Assembly (NCBI GenBank): GCA_011620045.1 | Contig: WOZY01000013.1 | Location: 1-9,108, forward strand | Origin: Mesotoga sp. | GTDB lineage: Bacteria > Thermotogota > Thermotogae > Petrotogales > Kosmotogaceae | Direction: 5' to 3' | DNA: 9,108 nucleotides | Shown here: positions 6,559 to 9,108 of the stretch, one piece after another | How the letters are laid out: each line of letters begins with the position of its first letter | How positions within the stretch are numbered: the first letter of the stretch is position 1 | Program-made: the position numbers and the translations under genes | The notes under the pieces: model-generated | Told to the model about the DNA's origin: nothing | What the model saw: only the letters and a program-made list of their open reading frames with translations | The model's database searches: none

Positions 6559-6630
6559 TGCTGATTTGAAAGACCCTTGTTATCTGGAAATTGATCAGAC
6601 AGTATATGTCTAATTCATCTTGCAAACCTG

Positions 6631-6659
6631 AAAAGCCTTTGAATGTCTCGATGGCCTTT
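6631..6659 (-). terminator. possible terminator hairpin between convergent genes
   Basis: Read on the minus strand, AAAGGCC (6659-6653) pairs with GGCTTTT (6637-6631) over seven bases with one G-U wobble, leaving a 15-base loop and ending in four T. On the plus strand the same arms have an A-C mismatch, so the hairpin suits the minus-strand gene ending at 6696 better. No long T-tail follows. The remaining gap 6559-6695 shows nothing else. Confidence 0.28.
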
Positions 6660-6695
6660 CAAATGTAAAGAAAGCACCGGCGTTTTGGAGTTGCC

Positions 6696-7085
6696 TCAGT
6701 CATTTGAGCCGGGGTATTTGTCGATCATCTCTGGATTCTTTAGGTCCTCCCTAACTTTTTCAAGCATCTCGGCTGTCAGTATCTTCAGTTTCAACAGATG
6801 AATGGAAACGGCCGAGCCAACTCCGATGAGGATAAGTGTGACGGCAGTACTGGATATCAGTATCATTGTCAAGGTGAGAGTGGACCAAAGCAATAGAAGG
6901 GCAATGTTTCTTGCTCTCCTGGTGCGGAAATGGAGATAGCTGTAGATATATGCGCCGAAGAGCCTGGGCCGATCAGTCATCTTTAAAGCTTTTCAGAGCT
7001 CCTCAAATAGCAAAGGAAGAACTATTCCCGCTACTCCAAGAACGGGGGATGCTGATCCTGCAATTAAGAGCAGGAGCCTTTTCAG
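6696..7085 (-). pseudogene. decayed DUF454/YbaN-like inner-membrane protein
   Basis: An open frame of 94 codons begins at ATG 6980 and encodes a short membrane protein with LFGAYIYSYLHF, an R-rich turn, then two hydrophobic segments (about 26-44 and 45-63). This matches the C-terminal two thirds of DUF454 (E. coli YbaN) proteins. The missing N-terminal helix is found in the same frame directly upstream (7085 to 6996): LKRLLLLIAGSASPVLG and GIVLPLLFEEL, which matches the family's first helix and LPxLP motif. Between the two halves are an in-frame TGA (6995-6993) and the loss of about a dozen residues including the usual PTTPF motif. No in-frame start lies before LKR; a GTG at 7090 with GAGAGG upstream is one base out of frame. 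The short frame might still be translated, but the gene as a family member is broken. Confidence 0.62.
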
Positions 7086-7124
7086 CCCACGAGTTGCCTC
7101 TCATATAACCAAATCCGTTGCTTA

Positions 7125-8170
7125 TTACTTTACTTCATTCAGAGAGATATCGAGCGCCTCGGCTACACCTGCTCCATAAGCGGTGTCGGCTTTCAGACAG
7201 TTTCCGATGTGTCTTATCTTTGTTTTCTTAGGAGCATCGCCCATGTTTCTTGCCGTGTTTTCAAAGAGGACAAGCTGCTGTTAGGGAGTCATTAGGTTGA
7301 AAAGCTTACCTGGCTGAGTGTAGTAATCATCGTCGTCCTCGCTGAAATTCCAGTTGTCGGCCCAGGCGCCGTAGCTGTTGGGTTCATAACCCAGTGTGCT
7401 TCCGGCATTGTCCGTCCACCCTCATTTGACCGTCCCGGTGATAGCTGTCATAAGGACATCGCGGTCTGTTTACTGGAATCTGACCGTAACTGACTCCCAG
7501 TCGATATCGCTGAGCGTCCCCGTAGGAGAAGAGCCTTCTCTGCAGCATTTTGTACGGCGAGAAGCCTATGCCGGCAACGATATCCGCCGGATTGAACGCC
7601 GCGTGTTCGACGTCGAGGTAATAGTTCTCGGGATTTTTGTTCAGCTCGAAGTAACCAACCTCTATCAACGGGAACTCTCCCTTGTACCAAACCTTTGTAA
7701 GATCGAAGGGATTGTAGGGCATCTTTTCGGCCTGTTCAAGAGTCATTACCTGAATGTACATGGTCCATCTGGGGAACTCACCCTTCTCGATGCTGTCGAA
7801 TAGATCGCCCTGGTGGCTTTCGCGGTCCTTTGCGATTATTGCATCGGCTTCGGCGGCGCCTTTCTCCGGCAACCGTGAAGAACCTTACGAACATGTCCGT
7901 CATCTTGCCTATCTCCGAGAAGAGACTGGCTTTTGTGTACTTCGTAATATCGTGGGTTACTGTGAATGTTCCGAAGGCACCAGAGCCCTTTGCGTGCATT
8001 CTCCGTTCGGGTATTACTTCTCTGTCGAAGTGGTCGAGTTTTTCCAGACACCATACGTCCTGAAGCAACATCGGCCCCGAGGCCCGGCAGTCATCGAATT
8101 CTGATTGTCTACTACTGGAGCTCCTGTCTCGATAGTCCCGAAAAGCGGACATCGTTGGGTCGGTTTTCAA
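7125..8170 (-). pseudogene. heme catalase pseudogene with several lesions
   Basis: Pieces of a monofunctional heme catalase (2 H2O2 to O2 and water) occur in order across three shifting frames. N-terminal: [17 protein letters not shown] (8124-8075), then after a one-base shift near 8075 [25 protein letters not shown] with the distal His (7996-7994) and [20 protein letters not shown] reads VRFFTVAGE (Ser to Phe, 7879-7877). Near 7862 an estimated 130-150 residues are missing, including the distal Asn motif (GNNTPVFF in the family), and the frame shifts again. It resumes at [15 protein letters not shown] and keeps [22 protein letters not shown] with the proximal heme-ligand Tyr, and PVNRPRCP. 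A one-base insertion near 7410 precedes [15 protein letters not shown], and a TAA (7283-7281) replaces the expected Glu of TPEQQ. The C-terminal frame ends at TAA 7127-7125. The start is unclear; TTG 8170 gives MKTDPT but needs a further shift near 8152. It cannot make active catalase. Confidence 0.93.
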
Positions 8171-8257
8171 TTAGGTTCTCGACGATCTAGTGCATAAGTT
8201 CACGGACGTACAATCCTGGCTCAGAATTAGAGAAAGCGCTGTATAGAGAAAAAAGAG

Positions 8258-8287
8258 TTCGATCGAAGAAACAAGAGTGTAGAACTC
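8258..8287. repeat. palindromes upstream of the dead catalase
   Basis: TTCGATCGAA (8258-8267) is a perfect ten-base palindrome. It overlaps a second inverted repeat, GAGTTC (8255-8260) with GAACTC (8282-8287). They lie in the divergent gap between the catalase remnant and nfnA and may be former operator sites. No T-tail suggests a terminator. The gap as a whole is 8171-8451. Confidence 0.3.
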
Positions 8288-8295
8288 CTTACTAT

Positions 8296-8310
8296 TTTAA
8301 ATAATTCTAA
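8296..8310. promoter_or_regulatory. PerR/Fur-box-like site between catalase remnant and nfnA
   Basis: TTTAAATAATTCTAA matches the PerR box consensus TTATAATnATTATAA at 11 of 14 fixed positions. PerR represses catalase genes in many Gram-positive bacteria, so the location upstream of a catalase remnant is apt. The surrounding 30 bases are very A/T-rich, so a chance match is plausible. The regulator gene is not in the window. Confidence 0.28.
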
Positions 8311-8326
8311 CATGATATTATGTTGA

Positions 8327-8345
8327 CTTCTTCTAAGGGAAGAAG
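8327..8345. repeat. seven-base-pair hairpin in the nfnA upstream region
   Basis: CTTCTTC (8327-8333) pairs perfectly with GAAGAAG (8339-8345) around a five-base loop. It lies upstream of the proposed nfnA promoter and has no T-tail on the plus strand. It could be an operator or a leftover terminator; nothing decides this. Confidence 0.3.
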
Positions 8346-8383
8346 AGCTGGCAGTTCAGTTACTGAATCTCTCCACTTTAGAG

Positions 8384-8412
8384 TTGTAGTTAGGTTTCAT
8401 AACTTCTATATT
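8384..8412 (+). promoter_or_regulatory. promoter candidate of nfnA
   Basis: TTGTAG (8384-8389) and TATATT (8407-8412) are separated by 17 bases. The -10 matches at five of six positions and the -35 at three. Transcription would begin near 8419, about 33 bases before the nfnA ATG, which is preceded by GAGGTG (8441-8446). Confidence 0.45.
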
Positions 8413-8451
8413 GTGATGAAGATTCTGATATCATTAAAATGAGGTGATTGA

Positions 8452-9108
8452 ATGTACGCAGTTCTCTCGAAGAAAAGAATTGCTCCCGATACGTATGATA
8501 TCTGGCTTTCTCATCCAGATATCTACAGATATGCAAAACCCGGTCAGTTCCTGATAATAAGGATAGACGAGTTTGGTGAAAGAATTCCTCTCACGATAGC
8601 ATCGACTGAAAAAGGCAAGGTAAGAGTAATAGTGAAAGCCGTTGGAAAGAGTACTTATAAGCTCTGTGCCATGCACGAGGGAGAATCCGTGGCCGACATA
8701 GTTGGCCCTCTTGGAAATCCCAGCGAGATCGAGAAACTTGGAACGGTCTGTGTTGTTGGTGGAGGAGTGGGAATAGCTCCTTTGTTTCCCGTTGCCAGAG
8801 CACTCAAAGCTGCCGGAAACGAGGTAATCGGTATACTTGGGGCCGCGAACAAGGATCATCTGATTATGGTCGACGAGTTCAGGCCCTTTCTTGACAGGCT
8901 ATACCTCTCTACCGATGACGGCTCTATCGGAATTAAGGGAACCGTTACGAACCCGCTCAAAGAAGTAATCACAGATTATTCACCGGTCACGATTTGGGCA
9001 ATCGGTCCGATGGTTATGATGAAATTCGTTTCTCTTCTCGCTTCCCAGAATGACATACCTTGCTGGGTGTCGCTGAATCCGATAATGGTGGACGGTACTG
9101 GAATGTGC
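8452..9108 (+). CDS. nfnA: NfnA/SudB-type ferredoxin:NADP oxidoreductase FAD/NAD-binding subunit (3'-partial)
   Basis: The visible 219 residues belong to the FAD/NAD(P)-binding subunit shared by the NADH-dependent ferredoxin:NADP oxidoreductase (Nfn, electron-bifurcating), sulfide dehydrogenase SudB and dihydroorotate dehydrogenase PyrK-like proteins. Residues 1-95 form the FAD-binding barrel with RIPLTIAS (44-51) and the GPLGNP turn (85-90). Residues 98-210 form the nucleotide-binding domain with VVGGGVGIAP (101-110) and WAIGPMVMM (182-190). LNPIMVDGTGMC (208-219) is the start of the 2Fe-2S motif, and the window ends on its first cysteine, so the rest of the cluster and the C-terminus lie outside. 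ATG is set by GAGGTG five bases before it. In the known Nfn arrangement the large subunit gene follows directly, so it is expected beyond the edge. Nfn versus Sud activity cannot be decided here. Confidence 0.88.
   Translation, partial: MYAVLSKKRIAPDTYDIWLSHPDIYRYAKPGQFLIIRIDEFGERIPLTIASTEKGKVRVIVKAVGKSTYKLCAMHEGESVADIVGPLGNPSEIEKLGTVCVVGGGVGIAPLFPVARALKAAGNEVIGILGAANKDHLIMVDEFRPFLDRLYLSTDDGSIGIKGTVTNPLKEVITDYSPVTIWAIGPMVMMKFVSLLASQNDIPCWVSLNPIMVDGTGMC

Noticed and set aside
6645..6660. Near-repeat of 4924-4940 (GTCTCAATGGCCTCTTC versus GTCTCGATGGCCTTTC)
   Set aside because: A match of this length with mismatches is expected by chance in a 9-kb window, and the flanks do not align.
7396..7803. 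135-codon plus-strand open frame
   Set aside because: It is antisense to the conserved heme-binding half of the catalase remnant, and its sequence is the mirror of catalase codons. The same applies to the frame at 7754-8104.

Overview
The window looks like chromosomal DNA from a bacterium of the phylum Thermotogota, most likely a mesophilic member near Mesotoga/Kosmotoga. The grounds are indirect: moderate G+C, heavy use of AGA/AGG and ATA codons, strong GGAGGTGA-type ribosome binding sites, and an NfnA/SudB-type ferredoxin:NADP reductase subunit of the kind common in that phylum. No rRNA or marker gene is present, so the assignment is an inference.

Layout, left to right. (1) 2-1447 (+): 3'-terminal part of a DUF2779 protein, a fusion of a Cas4-like Fe-S PD-(D/E)XK nuclease domain with a DEDDy exonuclease-like domain. 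(2) 1581-2639 (+): a nitronate monooxygenase-family flavoprotein whose expected start codon reads ATA; a terminator hairpin overlaps its stop codon. (3) 2709-3341 (+): a stand-alone methyltransferase-type corrinoid protein with no methyltransferase partner in view. (4) 3565-4809 (+): RmuC, behind a well-formed extended -10 promoter. (5) 4810-5101: a gene-poor stretch with a run of small perfect hairpins, leading into (6) 5102-5797 (+): a YhhQ/DUF165 queuosine-precursor transporter. (7) 5956-6558 (+): a free-standing LigD-type 3'-phosphoesterase with all its expected active-site residues. (8) 6696-7085 (-): a decayed DUF454/YbaN-like membrane protein gene. (9) 7125-8170 (-): a heme catalase pseudogene with frameshifts, a nonsense codon, a lost active-site serine and a large internal deletion. 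(10) 8452-9108 (+): NfnA-type FAD/NAD(P)-binding subunit, cut by the window edge just as its 2Fe-2S cysteine cluster begins.

No clear operon is visible. Most genes have their own leader or promoter, and neighbours are functionally mixed. Three gene products act on DNA or its ends (the DUF2779 nuclease fusion, RmuC and the phosphoesterase), but they are interspersed with unrelated genes, so I do not propose a system. The strongest observations are the two adjacent pseudogenes on the minus strand, the missing start codon of the flavoprotein, the double-nuclease architecture of the DUF2779 protein, and the folded leader before the transporter. I found no mobile element, CRISPR array, tRNA or rRNA.
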